Shown: piece by piece, positions 1-6,803 of the stretch
Layout: each line of letters starts with the position of its first letter
Position numbering within the stretch: the stretch's first letter is position 1
Assembly (NCBI GenBank): GCA_017430945.1
Contig: JAFRMB010000118.1
Location: forward strand, 1 to 7,433
Length of the DNA: 7,433 bases
Direction: 5' to 3'
Source of the DNA: Clostridia bacterium
Lineage (GTDB): Bacteria; Bacillota_A; Clostridia; Christensenellales; Aristaeellaceae
Notes under the pieces: generated by a model
Databases searched by the model: none
What the model saw: only the letters and a program-made list of their open reading frames with translations
What the model was told of the DNA's origin: nothing
Position numbers and translations under genes: made by a program

Positions 1-1832
1 TGAAGAGCGTGCTGGAGGAAGTAAAGAAGTCCGAGGGACGCGTGATCCTGTTCATCGACGAGCTGCACAACATCGTCGGCGCCGGAAAGACCGAGGGAAG
101 CATGGACGCAGGCAATCTGCTCAAGCCCATGTTGGCGCGCGGCGAGCTGCATTGCGTCGGCGCGACGACTCTGGACGAGTACAGGAAATACGTTGAGAAG
201 GACCCGGCGCTGGAGCGCCGATTCCAGCCGGTGATGGTCAACGAGCCCACGGTCGAGGACACCATCTCGATCCTGCGTGGCCTCAAGGAGCGCTACGAAG
301 TCTTCCACGGCGTAAAGATCGCCGACCAGGCGCTGATCGCCGCGGCGACGCTGTCCGACAGATACATCACCGACCGCTTTCTGCCCGACAAGGCGATCGA
401 CCTGGTCGATGAGGCCTGCGCCATGATCCGCACGGAGATCGATTCCATGCCGCAGGAGATGGACAGCATCTCCCGCGAGATCATGCAGAAGGAGATCGAA
501 GAGGCGGCGCTCGCAAAGGAGGGCGATGCTTCCGCCCATCAGCTCGGGCGCGTGCAGGAGGAGCTGAAGTCGCTGCGCGAAAGGTTCAGCGGCATGAAGG
601 CACAATGGGAAAAGGAAAAGATCTCGATCGGAAAGGTCCAGAAGCTGCGCGAGGAGATCGAACAGGTCAACGCGGAGATCGAAAAGGCGCAGCGGGAGTA
701 TGACCTGAACAAGGCAGCGGAGCTTCAGTACGGCCGACTGCCGCAGTTGAAGAACGAGCTGGCGGCCGAGGAGAAGACGGCCGAGGCGGCCAAGAGCGCC
801 GATACGCTGCTGCACGACCGCGTGACCGAGGATGAGATCGCGCGAATCGTTTCACGCTGGACCGGCATCCCCGTGACGAAGCTCGTCGAGTCTGAGCGCG
901 CGAAGCTGCTGCGCCTGGGCGATGTGTTGCACCAACGCGTTATCGGCCAGGACGAGGCCGTCAGCAAGGTCGCCGAGGCGATCCTGCGCTCCCGCGCGGG
1001 CATACAGGATCCGAACCGCCCCATCGGATCGTTCCTGTTCCTGGGACCCACGGGCGTCGGCAAGACAGAGCTTGCGAAGACACTGGCGCAGGCCCTGTTC
1101 GACGATGAGAAGAACCTGATCCGCATCGACATGACGGAATACATGGAGAAGTTCTCCGTGTCCCGCCTGGTCGGAGCGCCTCCGGGATATGTGGGCTACG
1201 AGGAAGGCGGCCAGCTGACCGAGGCCGTGCGGCGCAAGCCCTACAGCGTCGTACTGTTCGACGAGGTGGAGAAGGCGCATCCTGACGTGTTCAACATCCT
1301 GCTGCAGGTGTTGGACGACGGGCGCATCACCGACTCCCAGGGTCGCACGGTGGACTTCAAGAACACCATCATCATCCTGACCAGCAACCTGGGCAGCCAG
1401 ATCATCCAGCAGGGCATCGACGCGGAGGGGCACCTGACCGAGGAGGCCAGAAAGCAGACCGAGGCGCTGCTAAAGACCCAGTTCAGACCTGAGTTCCTGA
1501 ACCGGCTGGACGAGACCGTCATCTACACGCCGCTCACGCGCGACCAGATCGTGTCTATCATGCATCTGATGATCAGGGACCTGTCCCGCAGGCTCTCCGA
1601 TCGCCGCCTGTCTGTCCGGCTGACGCCTGCCGCGGAGAGCTATGTGGTCGACAACGGCTACGACTCCGTATACGGTGCGCGTCCGCTGAAGCGCTTCATA
1701 CAGCGCGCCATCGAGACGCCTATCGCCCGGATGCTGATCGAGCGCGATCTGCCCTCCGACACCACCATCGTGGTGGACGTGGAGGACGATGCCGTCGTGC
1801 TCAGCACGGAGGAGACCGTGCAGGAGGCATGA
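1..1832 (+). CDS. clpB: ATP-dependent protein disaggregase ClpB (5' end missing)
   Basis: ClpB is a cytoplasmic Hsp100 AAA+ hexamer that works with DnaK/DnaJ/GrpE to pull polypeptides out of aggregates. The gene is cut by the left edge, and frame is open from base 3. About 260 N-terminal residues, including the N-domain and the first Walker A, lie outside. What remains is the first Walker B (FIDELH, bases about 54-71), the first arginine finger region (LERRFQP), and the coiled-coil middle domain (about 450-800). The middle domain is diagnostic of ClpB rather than ClpA or ClpC. The second AAA module has Walker A GPTGVGKT (1044-1067), pore loop GYVG, Walker [10 protein letters not shown] (about 1254-1280), [11 protein letters not shown] and the sensor-2 motif GARPLKR. 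The C-terminus ends normally with TGA at 1830-1832. Similarity to E. coli ClpB as I remember it is high throughout. I see no frameshift or lost catalytic residue. Confidence 0.97.
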   Translation, partial: KSVLEEVKKSEGRVILFIDELHNIVGAGKTEGSMDAGNLLKPMLARGELHCVGATTLDEYRKYVEKDPALERRFQPVMVNEPTVEDTISILRGLKERYEVFHGVKIADQALIAAATLSDRYITDRFLPDKAIDLVDEACAMIRTEIDSMPQEMDSISREIMQKEIEEAALAKEGDASAHQLGRVQEELKSLRERFSGMKAQWEKEKISIGKVQKLREEIEQVNAEIEKAQREYDLNKAAELQYGRLPQLKNELAAEEKTAEAAKSADTLLHDRVTEDEIARIVSRWTGIPVTKLVESERAKLLRLGDVLHQRVIGQDEAVSKVAEAILRSRAGIQDPNRPIGSFLFLGPTGVGKTELAKTLAQALFDDEKNLIRIDMTEYMEKFSVSRLVGAPPGYVGYEEGGQLTEAVRRKPYSVVLFDEVEKAHPDVFNILLQVLDDGRITDSQGRTVDFKNTIIILTSNLGSQIIQQGIDAEGHLTEEARKQTEALLKTQFRPEFLNRLDETVIYTPLTRDQIVSIMHLMIRDLSRRLSDRRLSVRLTPAAESYVVDNGYDSVYGARPLKRFIQRAIETPIARMLIERDLPSDTTIVVDVEDDAVVLSTEETVQEA

Positions 1833-1847
1833 CGCGGATAAGACAAC

Positions 1848-1894
1848 AGCGGTCTCCCGGCTCCGTATCGGAGCGGGGGACCGCTTTCATCTTT
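1848..1894 (+). terminator. Rho-independent terminator of clpB
   Basis: The left arm starts at AGCGGTC (1848-1854) and the right arm ends at GACCGCT (1879-1885). Inside, GCTCCG pairs with CGGAGC around a 3-nt TAT loop, with one bulged G and one G-U pair, giving about 17 pairs. A T-rich tail (TTTCATCTTT) follows on the plus strand. It lies 15 bases after the clpB stop. Read from the minus strand, the tail is a weaker T-rich run (TGTTGTCTTAT), so it may also stop recX transcripts. Confidence 0.85.
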
Positions 1895-1950
1895 GAGCGA
1901 GGCTAACGCAGCGTTGATGGATCTTTATGCGTGGCAGTCTGACCGGGCGG

Positions 1951-2571
1951 TCAATCCTCTTCTTCCAGCAGCTGATCGACCGCGTCCTGGATGGCGTCCC
2001 AGGGAAATCCGCGGCGTGCGAGAGCCTGTGAGAGCTTGCCGCGGGCCTGATACGCAGGCAGACCGGCATATTTGCGGTACAGGCTCTGCGCGGCTTCAAG
2101 GCATGCCTTGCGCTGCTGTTCGTCGTCAAATACGGACAGCGCGTCCTCAGCGGCGTCTTCGGTGATGCCCTTTGAGCGGAGCTTTTGCCGAAAGGCATAG
2201 ACGCCTACGGGCCGGCGCGCATGAAGCTCCGCCATGCGCAGGGCGAAACGGGCGTCGTCGACGAGCCCGTTCTCACGAAGCTTTTGAAGCACCGCGTCGA
2301 CCACAGGCTCGACAAAACCGCGGCGCCTGAGGCTCTGGGCGATCTCCTTTTCCGCATGTGCGGCGTTGTCGAGGGAGGTGAGCGCCGCTTCGTAGGCTTC
2401 CGGAAACTGTATGCCGGCAAGCCTGTCGGTATAGGCGTCGATGTCGATCTCATCCCCTGCGCTGAGCGGACATTTGTCAAAGTGCGCCTTTCGCACGCGC
2501 AGCGCAATGACGCCGTCCACGAGGATATCGACCCGTCCGCGATTCTCTTCGATGCCGCTGATGATGGGCAT
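1951..2571 (-). CDS. recX: Regulatory protein RecX
   Basis: This 206-residue protein has the length and all-helical repeat composition of RecX, which binds RecA filaments in the cytoplasm and limits recombinase and coprotease activity. Family-typical stretches are the middle segment around LRRRGF, then LRENGLVDDARFA, and later FRQKLRSKGI and a C-terminal LARRGFPWDAI repeat. The N-terminus (MPIISGIEENRGRV) resembles the short beta-strand region seen in Firmicutes RecX. I chose the ATG at 2571 because AGGAGG (complement of 2580-2585) sits 8 nt upstream. An in-frame ATG 29 codons further upstream (2658) would run through the promoter and lacks this support. The gene is convergent with clpB and divergent from yebC. 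No recA is visible in the window, so the link to RecA rests on family knowledge. Confidence 0.9.
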   Translation of the reverse strand: MPIISGIEENRGRVDILVDGVIALRVRKAHFDKCPLSAGDEIDIDAYTDRLAGIQFPEAYEAALTSLDNAAHAEKEIAQSLRRRGFVEPVVDAVLQKLRENGLVDDARFALRMAELHARRPVGVYAFRQKLRSKGITEDAAEDALSVFDDEQQRKACLEAAQSLYRKYAGLPAYQARGKLSQALARRGFPWDAIQDAVDQLLEEED

Positions 2572-2611
2572 TTCGGCGACCTCCTGCGAAGAATTTGGTG
2601 ATTTCAGGATA

Positions 2612-2640
2612 ATTATACCCGGATTTTCTTGACGCATCCA
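2612..2640 (-). promoter_or_regulatory. Predicted sigma-A promoter for recX
   Basis: On the minus strand, a perfect -10 TATAAT lies at 2617-2612. At 17 bp spacing, a weak -35 TGGATG (3 of 6 consensus bases) lies at 2640-2635. Transcription would start near 2605, giving a leader of about 30 nt that contains the AGGAGG ribosome binding site at 2585-2580. I saw no LexA-type dyad (GAAC-N4-GTTC) here, so SOS control is not supported. Confidence 0.6.
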
Positions 2641-2658
2641 GCGGTTTTGTGTTATCAT
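2629..2658 (+). promoter_or_regulatory. Predicted sigma-A promoter for yebC
   Basis: TTGACG (2629-2634) and TATCAT (2653-2658) are separated by 18 bp. Each differs from consensus at one position. The predicted start near 2665 leaves a leader of about 28 nt before the yebC ATG. The -35 box abuts the recX -35 box on the other strand. Confidence 0.65.
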
Positions 2659-2692
2659 ATACGCGTTATCGTACTACTGGGAGGGATTGTCC

Positions 2693-3445
2693 ATGTCCGG
2701 ACACAACAAATGGTCGACCATCAAGAATAAGAAGGCCAAGACAGACGCCGCGAAGGGCAAGATATTCACCAAGATCGGTCGCGAGATCGTGATCGCCGTC
2801 AAGACCGGCGGCAGCGCCGATCCCGCGTTGAACAGCAAGCTGAAGGACGTCATCGCCAAGGCAAAGGCTGCCAATATGCCGAACGACAATATCCAGCGTT
2901 CGATCAAGAAGGCTGCCGGCGAGGGCGAATCGGCCAACTATAAGGAAGTCACCTACGAGGGTTACGCTCCCTGCGGCGTGGCGGTCATCGTGGAGATCGT
3001 GACCGACAACCTGAACCGCACCGCCAGCGAGGTGCGCCACATCTTCGACAAGTGCGGGGGCTCGCTCGGCGCCAGCGGCTGCGTTTCCTGGAAGTTCGAG
3101 CGCAAGGGCGTCATCGTCATCGACAATTCGAAGGGGATGGACGAGGACGAGCTGACCATGCTCGCGCTGGACGCAGGTGCCGACGATGTGGAGTACAACG
3201 AGGACTCCGCCGTCATCTACACCGCGCCGGATGACTTCTCTGCCGTGCGTGACAACCTGGAGAACGCCGGCTGCACGTTCCTGTCTGCGGAGCGCGCCAT
3301 GATCCCGACTTCCACCACCGAGCTGCCGGATGAGGAGAGCGTGCAGAAGGTCACGAAGCTTCTGGACTGGCTGGAGGATTATGACGACACCGAAAACGTG
3401 TATCACGACGCCGAGCTGCCCGACGAGGACGACGAGGAAGACTGA
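2693..3445 (+). CDS. yebC: YebC/TACO1 family translation/transcription regulator
   Basis: This is a 250-residue cytoplasmic protein of the YebC/PmpR/TACO1 family. The hallmark N-terminus MSGHNKWSTIK is present, followed by a Lys-rich helix and the conserved AKAANMPNDNIQRSIKKA segment. Next come the YEGYAP, NRTASEVRHIF and GGSLGASGCVSW blocks, all typical of the family. Members were first described as DNA-binding regulators (PmpR). More recent work on YebC and mitochondrial TACO1 points to helping ribosomes through difficult sequences such as proline runs. The sequence alone does not decide between these roles. The ATG at 2693 is preferred because GGAGG (2680-2684) is 8 nt upstream. An in-frame TTG at 2687 is too close to that site. 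The C-terminus is strongly acidic (last ten residues nearly all D/E). The gene is monocistronic, with its own promoter and terminator. Confidence 0.95.
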   Translation: MSGHNKWSTIKNKKAKTDAAKGKIFTKIGREIVIAVKTGGSADPALNSKLKDVIAKAKAANMPNDNIQRSIKKAAGEGESANYKEVTYEGYAPCGVAVIVEIVTDNLNRTASEVRHIFDKCGGSLGASGCVSWKFERKGVIVIDNSKGMDEDELTMLALDAGADDVEYNEDSAVIYTAPDDFSAVRDNLENAGCTFLSAERAMIPTSTTELPDEESVQKVTKLLDWLEDYDDTENVYHDAELPDEDDEED

Positions 3446-3469
3446 CGCCATAGCCGACCCTTACGAATC

Positions 3470-3506
3470 AAAATGAGCGTGCGCAGGCGCGCTCATTTTA
3501 GTTTTG
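3470..3506 (+). terminator. Rho-independent terminator of yebC
   Basis: A 13-bp stem (3470-3482 with 3487-3499) starts AAAATGAGCG and closes on a GCAG tetraloop. It has one G-U pair and no bulges, and the right arm ends in TTTT followed by AGTTTT. It begins 24 bases after the yebC stop codon. Because the A-run and T-run are both in the stem, it could work in either direction. Confidence 0.9.
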
Positions 3507-3602
3507 GTGCGCCTTCTTTGCTCGCGGATGCGCTATCAAAGTTTCAAAGCGTGTATCGCCCCGGATCGCGCTCGAAATTGCGGAAATGCACGCGCTCAGC
3601 TA
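3507..3602 (+). other. Intergenic gap between the yebC terminator and the metal operon promoter
   Basis: This stretch forms most of the roughly 230-base gap between yebC and the metal operon. Apart from a repeated CAAAG motif (3536-3548 area) I see no convincing gene, RNA or operator in it. An open frame of about 37 codons begins at the ATG at 3528, but it has no ribosome binding site and runs through the downstream promoter. Confidence 0.4.
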
Positions 3603-3631
3603 TTGACATTTAACATGAGGCAGACTATAAT
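3603..3631 (+). promoter_or_regulatory. Consensus sigma-A promoter of the metal-uptake operon
   Basis: TTGACA (3603-3608) and TATAAT (3626-3631) are both perfect consensus hexamers with the ideal 17-bp spacer. Such a strong promoter in front of a high-affinity metal importer is expected to be held off by a repressor, most likely the Fur-family protein encoded two genes downstream. Start of transcription is predicted near 3638. Confidence 0.85.
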
Positions 3632-3633
3632 AC

Positions 3634-3660
3634 GAAAATGAAATTGAAAACAGAATTCAT
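3634..3660 (+). promoter_or_regulatory. Candidate operator overlapping the operon transcription start
   Basis: Just after the -10 box lies an AT-rich island in GC-rich DNA. It contains three near-repeats of a hexamer (GAAAAT, GAAATT, GAAAAC; 3634-3651). It also contains an imperfect 23-bp dyad, with ATGAA at 3638-3642 and TTCAT at 3656-3660. The position suits a repressor of the Fur/Zur type. It does not match the textbook B. subtilis Zur box or the E. coli Fur box, so the assignment is an inference. Confidence 0.3.
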
Positions 3661-3675
3661 AATGGATGGATGAGC

Positions 3676-4593
3676 ATGATGCGAAAATGGTTGATCCTGA
3701 TGATCGCGGCGATGTTGATCGGCTGCGCTGCAGTGGCTGCGGAGGCAGAGCTTTCGATCGTGTGTACGGACTTTCCCTGCTATGACTTCGCGCGCGCGGT
3801 GGCGGGCGGGAGGGCGGATCTGTCCATGCTGATCAAGCCCGGTGCGGAGGTGCACGCCTACGATCCTGCGCCGTCGGACATAATGGCCATAAGTGAAGCG
3901 GATCTGTTCATCTACATCGGCGGCGAGAGCGATGCCTGGGCGGAAAGCATCCTGGACGGCCTGGGGGAGAAAGCGCCGCGCACGCTCCGAATGCTGGACT
4001 GCGTGACCGACCTCATAGAGGAAGAGCATGACGAAGCGCAGGCACACGCGGTCGATGAGGACCCGGAATATGACGAACACATATGGACGTCGCCGGTGAA
4101 CGCGGCGCGCATGGTCGATGCCGTCGGCGAGGTGATGGCGCAGATCGATCCGGACCGCGGCGACGCGTACCTCAAAGCCGCTGCTGACTACAGTGCGCAG
4201 ATCGGCGCCATAGACGCTGAGATCCGCCGGATCGTCGACAGTGCGAAGCGCCGCGAGATGGTGTTCGCCGATCGCTTTCCGTTCATATACTTCACCAGGG
4301 CGTATGGCATCGATCATATCGCGGCATTTCCGTCCTGCACGACGGACACGGAACCCAGCGCGCAGATCCTGGCGAAGCTGATCCGGCGCGTGGCGGACGA
4401 TCATCTGCCGGTGGTCTATACGATCGAGATGAGCACGCAGGCGATCGCGCGCACCGTTGCGGAGGAGACGGGCTGCAGGATACTGACGATGCAGTCGCTC
4501 CAGACGGTGTCGCAGTCCGATTTTGAAGCGGGAGAGACCTATGTGTCCATCATGCGTCAGAACGCGGAAGCATTGAAAGAGGGACTGAACTGA
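3676..4593 (+). CDS. znuA: Zinc/manganese ABC transporter substrate-binding lipoprotein (ZnuA-like)
   Basis: This is a metal-capturing protein of the cluster A-I (TroA/ZnuA/AdcA) family. The N-terminus is a lipoprotein signal: RK, a hydrophobic stretch, then LIGC with the lipid-bearing Cys at residue 17, so it should be tethered to the outer face of the membrane. Family motifs are EVHAYDPAPSD (ligand His 60) and DEHIWTSPVNA (ligand His 135), preceded by an acidic, His-containing loop of about 20 residues. The usual third ligand region (HDAFGY in classical members) instead reads ADRFPFIYF (from residue 198), followed by a PSCTTDTEPSA segment. This matches a Firmicutes subfamily as I recall it. 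Starts at 3670, 3676 and 3679 are all possible. GGATGG (3664-3669) is best spaced for 3676 or 3679. It is first in the operon, with the Fur-family gene starting 1 base after its stop. The metal (zinc or manganese) is inferred, zinc favoured. Confidence 0.88.
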   Translation: MMRKWLILMIAAMLIGCAAVAAEAELSIVCTDFPCYDFARAVAGGRADLSMLIKPGAEVHAYDPAPSDIMAISEADLFIYIGGESDAWAESILDGLGEKAPRTLRMLDCVTDLIEEEHDEAQAHAVDEDPEYDEHIWTSPVNAARMVDAVGEVMAQIDPDRGDAYLKAAADYSAQIGAIDAEIRRIVDSAKRREMVFADRFPFIYFTRAYGIDHIAAFPSCTTDTEPSAQILAKLIRRVADDHLPVVYTIEMSTQAIARTVAEETGCRILTMQSLQTVSQSDFEAGETYVSIMRQNAEALKEGLN

Positions 4594-4594
4594 C

Positions 4595-5053
4595 ATGCGC
4601 GGTGAATACAACACCCGGCAAAAGCGGGAGCTGCTGAGCTTCCTGAACGATCGCGGCCTGAACCATTTTTCGGTGGATGACGTGGTGTTCGAGATGAAGG
4701 ACCGGGGCGAGCGCATCGGCCGCTCGACCGTCTACCGGTATCTTGAACAGCTCGCCGAGCAGGGCAGCGTGCGAAAGTATCAGAGCATGCAGGGCGTGAC
4801 GCAGTATCAGATGGTCGATGACGACAGTCGCTGCGACGAGCATTTTCACATGATGTGTTCGAAGTGCGGCTGCCTCATGCACGTGGACTGCAGGCTCATG
4901 CGCATGCTGAGCGAGCACCTGATGACTGACCACGGCTTCGTTCTGGACCCGAGGGAGACCATCCTGAAGGGCGTGTGCGGTAAATGCCGAAGTGGCGGAG
5001 AGGAGGCGGCGCATGGCGCTGATCGAGCTTGCCGATGTGACGATCGCGTTTGA
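4595..5053 (+). CDS. Fur-family metalloregulator (Zur-like)
   Basis: This 152-residue protein has the Fur fold. An N-terminal winged helix (about residues 8-62) includes the recognition segment GRSTVYRYLEQLAEQG. A C-terminal dimerisation domain has paired structural-zinc cysteines, C88-x2-C91 and C128-x2-C131. The HFH motif (83-85) and His 113 are expected sensing-site ligands. Placement between the binding protein and the ATPase of a zinc-type importer suggests a Zur-type repressor that senses zinc and shuts this operon. Fur, Mur or PerR roles cannot be excluded by sequence. AGAGGG (4578-4583) lies 11 nt before the ATG, and the upstream stop is only 1 nt away, so translation is probably coupled. 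After the last CxxC pair there is a tail of about 21 residues containing CRC. Its last 13 codons overlap the next gene. Confidence 0.88.
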   Translation: MRGEYNTRQKRELLSFLNDRGLNHFSVDDVVFEMKDRGERIGRSTVYRYLEQLAEQGSVRKYQSMQGVTQYQMVDDDSRCDEHFHMMCSKCGCLMHVDCRLMRMLSEHLMTDHGFVLDPRETILKGVCGKCRSGGEEAAHGADRACRCDDRV

Positions 5054-5714
5054 GGGCACCGTCGCCGTCGACCGCGTATCCTTCTCGGTGGAAAAGGGCG
5101 ACTACCTGGTGGTGCTCGGGGAGAACGGATCCGGCAAGTCCACGCTGATGCGCGCGATGCTGGGTCTGGTAAGGCCGTGGGCCGGGAAGATCACCTATGG
5201 CGATGGTTTGTCCAGAGACCAGATCGGCTATCTGCCCCAGCAGACCGCCGCACAGCGCGATTTCCCCGCATCGGTGGAGGAGGTCGTGCTGTCGGGTTGC
5301 GTCAACCGCATGGGGCGCAGACCGTTTTACAGCCACGCTGATCGCGCGCGCGCACTTCAGAACATGCGGCTTCTGGATGTGGAGCCGCTCAGAAAGCGCT
5401 CTTACCGGTCGCTCTCCGGCGGTCAGCAGCAGCGCGCCCTGCTGGCGCGCGCGCTTTGCGCCACCGATGCGCTGCTGTTGCTGGATGAACCCGTGACCGG
5501 ACTGGATCCGGCGGCACAGGGAGAATTCTATGCCGTGATCCGCGAACTCAACCGGATCCACGGCGTTGCCGTGGTCATGGTATCCCACGATATCCGGGGC
5601 GCCACGAGCGATGCAAAGCATGTGCTGGTGATGGATCGGGGGCTTGATTTCTACGGCACCATATCCGAATACGAGACGAAGTATCTCACGAGGGCGGTGA
5701 ACACCGATGGCTGA
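5013..5714 (+). CDS. znuC: Zinc/manganese ABC transporter ATPase (ZnuC-like)
   Basis: This 233-residue ATPase energises the importer from the cytoplasmic face of the membrane. All ABC motifs are present: Walker A GENGSGKST (36-44), Q-loop YLPQQ (73-77), signature LSGGQQQR (134-141), Walker B LLLLDEP (154-160), D-loop GLDP and H-loop His 192 in VSHD. The segment after the Q-loop (RDFPASVEEVVLSG) is characteristic of the metal-uptake ATPase group. The ATG at 5013 has AGGAGG at 5001-5006, 6 nt upstream. An in-frame ATG at 4992 has nothing comparable and would add seven Arg-rich residues. The start therefore lies inside the Fur-family gene (41-nt overlap), and the end overlaps the permease gene by 8 nt. 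Confidence 0.93.
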   Translation: MALIELADVTIAFEGTVAVDRVSFSVEKGDYLVVLGENGSGKSTLMRAMLGLVRPWAGKITYGDGLSRDQIGYLPQQTAAQRDFPASVEEVVLSGCVNRMGRRPFYSHADRARALQNMRLLDVEPLRKRSYRSLSGGQQQRALLARALCATDALLLLDEPVTGLDPAAQGEFYAVIRELNRIHGVAVVMVSHDIRGATSDAKHVLVMDRGLDFYGTISEYETKYLTRAVNTDG

Positions 5715-6732
5715 TCGACTTGCACGCGTCCTGTCCAGGCGCGGCCGGGTGACGCGGCGGGGCATGATCGCCCTGTGGATCGCGCTCGCGATCATCGCGC
5801 TGTTCCTGATCCTGCACGTCGGCGATATCGCGTGGGCCGTGCGCGAGATGGGGGGCTACCTTCAGTATATGTTCATTCGGCGCGCACTGGTGGTTGGCGC
5901 GCTGGTATCGCTGTGCGCAGCGCTGCTGGGCGTCAGCCTCGTTCTGAAACGGTATTCGATGATCGGCGACGGCTTGTCGCACGTCGGCTTTGGCGCGCTG
6001 ACGGTGGCCATGGCGCTCGGCTACGTCGGGACGGACAGTTTGCCGGCTTTTCTGCCGGAGCGGCTCAGAGCGGCATTTGCGGCGCTCTGCGCGCATATTG
6101 CCGGCGCACCGCTGCCTTTCACGCTGGTCGTCGTGATACTGTGCGCGTTCCTGCTGCTAAGGCTGAACGGAACGAGCCGCATGCGCGGCGACGCCGCCAT
6201 CGCGATCCTGTCCACCTCCGCCCTGGCGCTCGGCGTCGTCGTGACCAGCACGACGAGCGGCATGAACGTGGACGTGTACAACTATATGTTCGGCTCGATC
6301 CTGGCGATGAGCGCTTCCGATGTGTGGCTGTCCGTGATCCTCTCGGTGCTCGTGCTCGCACTGTTCATACTGTTCTATCCCCGGATCTTCGCGGTGACAT
6401 TCGACGAGTCGTTCGCGCGGGCGACGGGCCTGAAGACAGGCGTCTTCAACATGCTCATCGCGCTGCTGACCGCGGTAACGGTGGTCATCGGCATGCGCAT
6501 GATGGGCACGCTGCTCATCTCGAGCCTCATCATTTTCCCGGCGCTTTCGGCGATGCGGGTCTTCTCCAATTTCAGGCAGGTCACGGTCAGCGCCGCGGCG
6601 ATCTCCGTGGGCTGCTTCCTGATCGGCATGATGCTGTCCTGCGTCTATTCTTTGCCCACGGGCGCAGGCATCGTCGGCGTCAATCTGCTGGTGTTCATGA
6701 TCTGCGTGGCCATCGGCGCGGCCAAGGGCTGA
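5707..6732 (+). CDS. znuB: Zinc/manganese ABC transporter permease (ZnuB-like)
   Basis: This is a 341-residue integral membrane protein of the ABC-3 family, which forms the membrane channel of the importer. Hydrophobic segments lie at about 20-38, 58-80, 92-106, 137-152, 163-180, 207-228, 246-280, 293-314 and 321-338. The family motif IGDGLSHVGFGAL is at 86-98, and the coupling-helix region lies near FARATGLKTG (236-245). The length exceeds the usual 270-290 residues because of an N-terminal extension of about 45 residues carrying an extra hydrophobic helix. A loop near 108-125 is also longer than usual. The ATG at 5707 overlaps the ATPase stop by 8 nt, and GGTGA at 5696-5700 is a plausible ribosome binding site. 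An internal ATG at 5848 would give a family-length 294-residue protein but lacks a clear site. No terminator is evident after the stop. Confidence 0.92.
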   Translation: MADRLARVLSRRGRVTRRGMIALWIALAIIALFLILHVGDIAWAVREMGGYLQYMFIRRALVVGALVSLCAALLGVSLVLKRYSMIGDGLSHVGFGALTVAMALGYVGTDSLPAFLPERLRAAFAALCAHIAGAPLPFTLVVVILCAFLLLRLNGTSRMRGDAAIAILSTSALALGVVVTSTTSGMNVDVYNYMFGSILAMSASDVWLSVILSVLVLALFILFYPRIFAVTFDESFARATGLKTGVFNMLIALLTAVTVVIGMRMMGTLLISSLIIFPALSAMRVFSNFRQVTVSAAAISVGCFLIGMMLSCVYSLPTGAGIVGVNLLVFMICVAIGAAKG

Positions 6733-6768
6733 AGAGGCCTGTGTTCTGAAAATTAACAGCTATTTATC
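6733..6768 (+). other. Short AT-rich gap after znuB without a clear terminator
   Basis: The 36 bases between the znuB stop and the infC -35 box contain only a 4-bp CTGT/ACAG pairing. No T-tailed hairpin is visible. Transcripts of the metal operon could therefore run into the infC leader, where the hairpin at 6890-6916 might end them. Confidence 0.4.
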
Positions 6769-6797
6769 TTGCGAAGAGACGCGACGCGTGCTATAAT
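6769..6797 (+). promoter_or_regulatory. Predicted sigma-A promoter for infC
   Basis: TTGCGA (6769-6774, 4 of 6 consensus) and a perfect TATAAT (6792-6797) are spaced by 17 bp. TGC directly before the -10 makes it an extended -10 promoter. The predicted start near 6804 gives infC a leader of roughly 145 nt. Confidence 0.8.
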
Positions 6798-6803
6798 ACT
6801 CCG

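Noticed and set aside
1939..1953. Small hairpin TGACC/GGTCA at the recX stop codon
   Set aside because: Five base pairs with a four-base loop and no T-tail on either strand is within chance expectation.
2666..3451. Minus-strand open frame (261 codons) opposite yebC
   Set aside because: It is a shadow of a clearly recognised YebC-family gene, without its own promoter or ribosome binding site.
3528..3641. Small open frame (about 37 codons) between yebC and the metal operon
   Set aside because: It has no ribosome binding site, covers the consensus promoter, and has no family-like features.
3625..4716. Long minus-strand open frame (363 codons) opposite the ZnuA-like gene
   Set aside because: It mirrors the GC-rich codon pattern of the plus-strand gene, has Arg/His-rich low-complexity translation, resembles no family I know, and would run through the operon promoter.
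4896..5795. Minus-strand open frame (299 codons) opposite the ATPase gene
   Set aside because: The plus strand encodes a complete ABC ATPase with every motif. The minus translation is His/Arg-rich and has no recognisable domain.
5775..6749. Plus-strand open frame (324 codons) in another frame of the permease gene
   Set aside because: Its translation is Arg/Asp/His-rich with no membrane segments. The overlapping frame encodes a proper ABC-3 permease.
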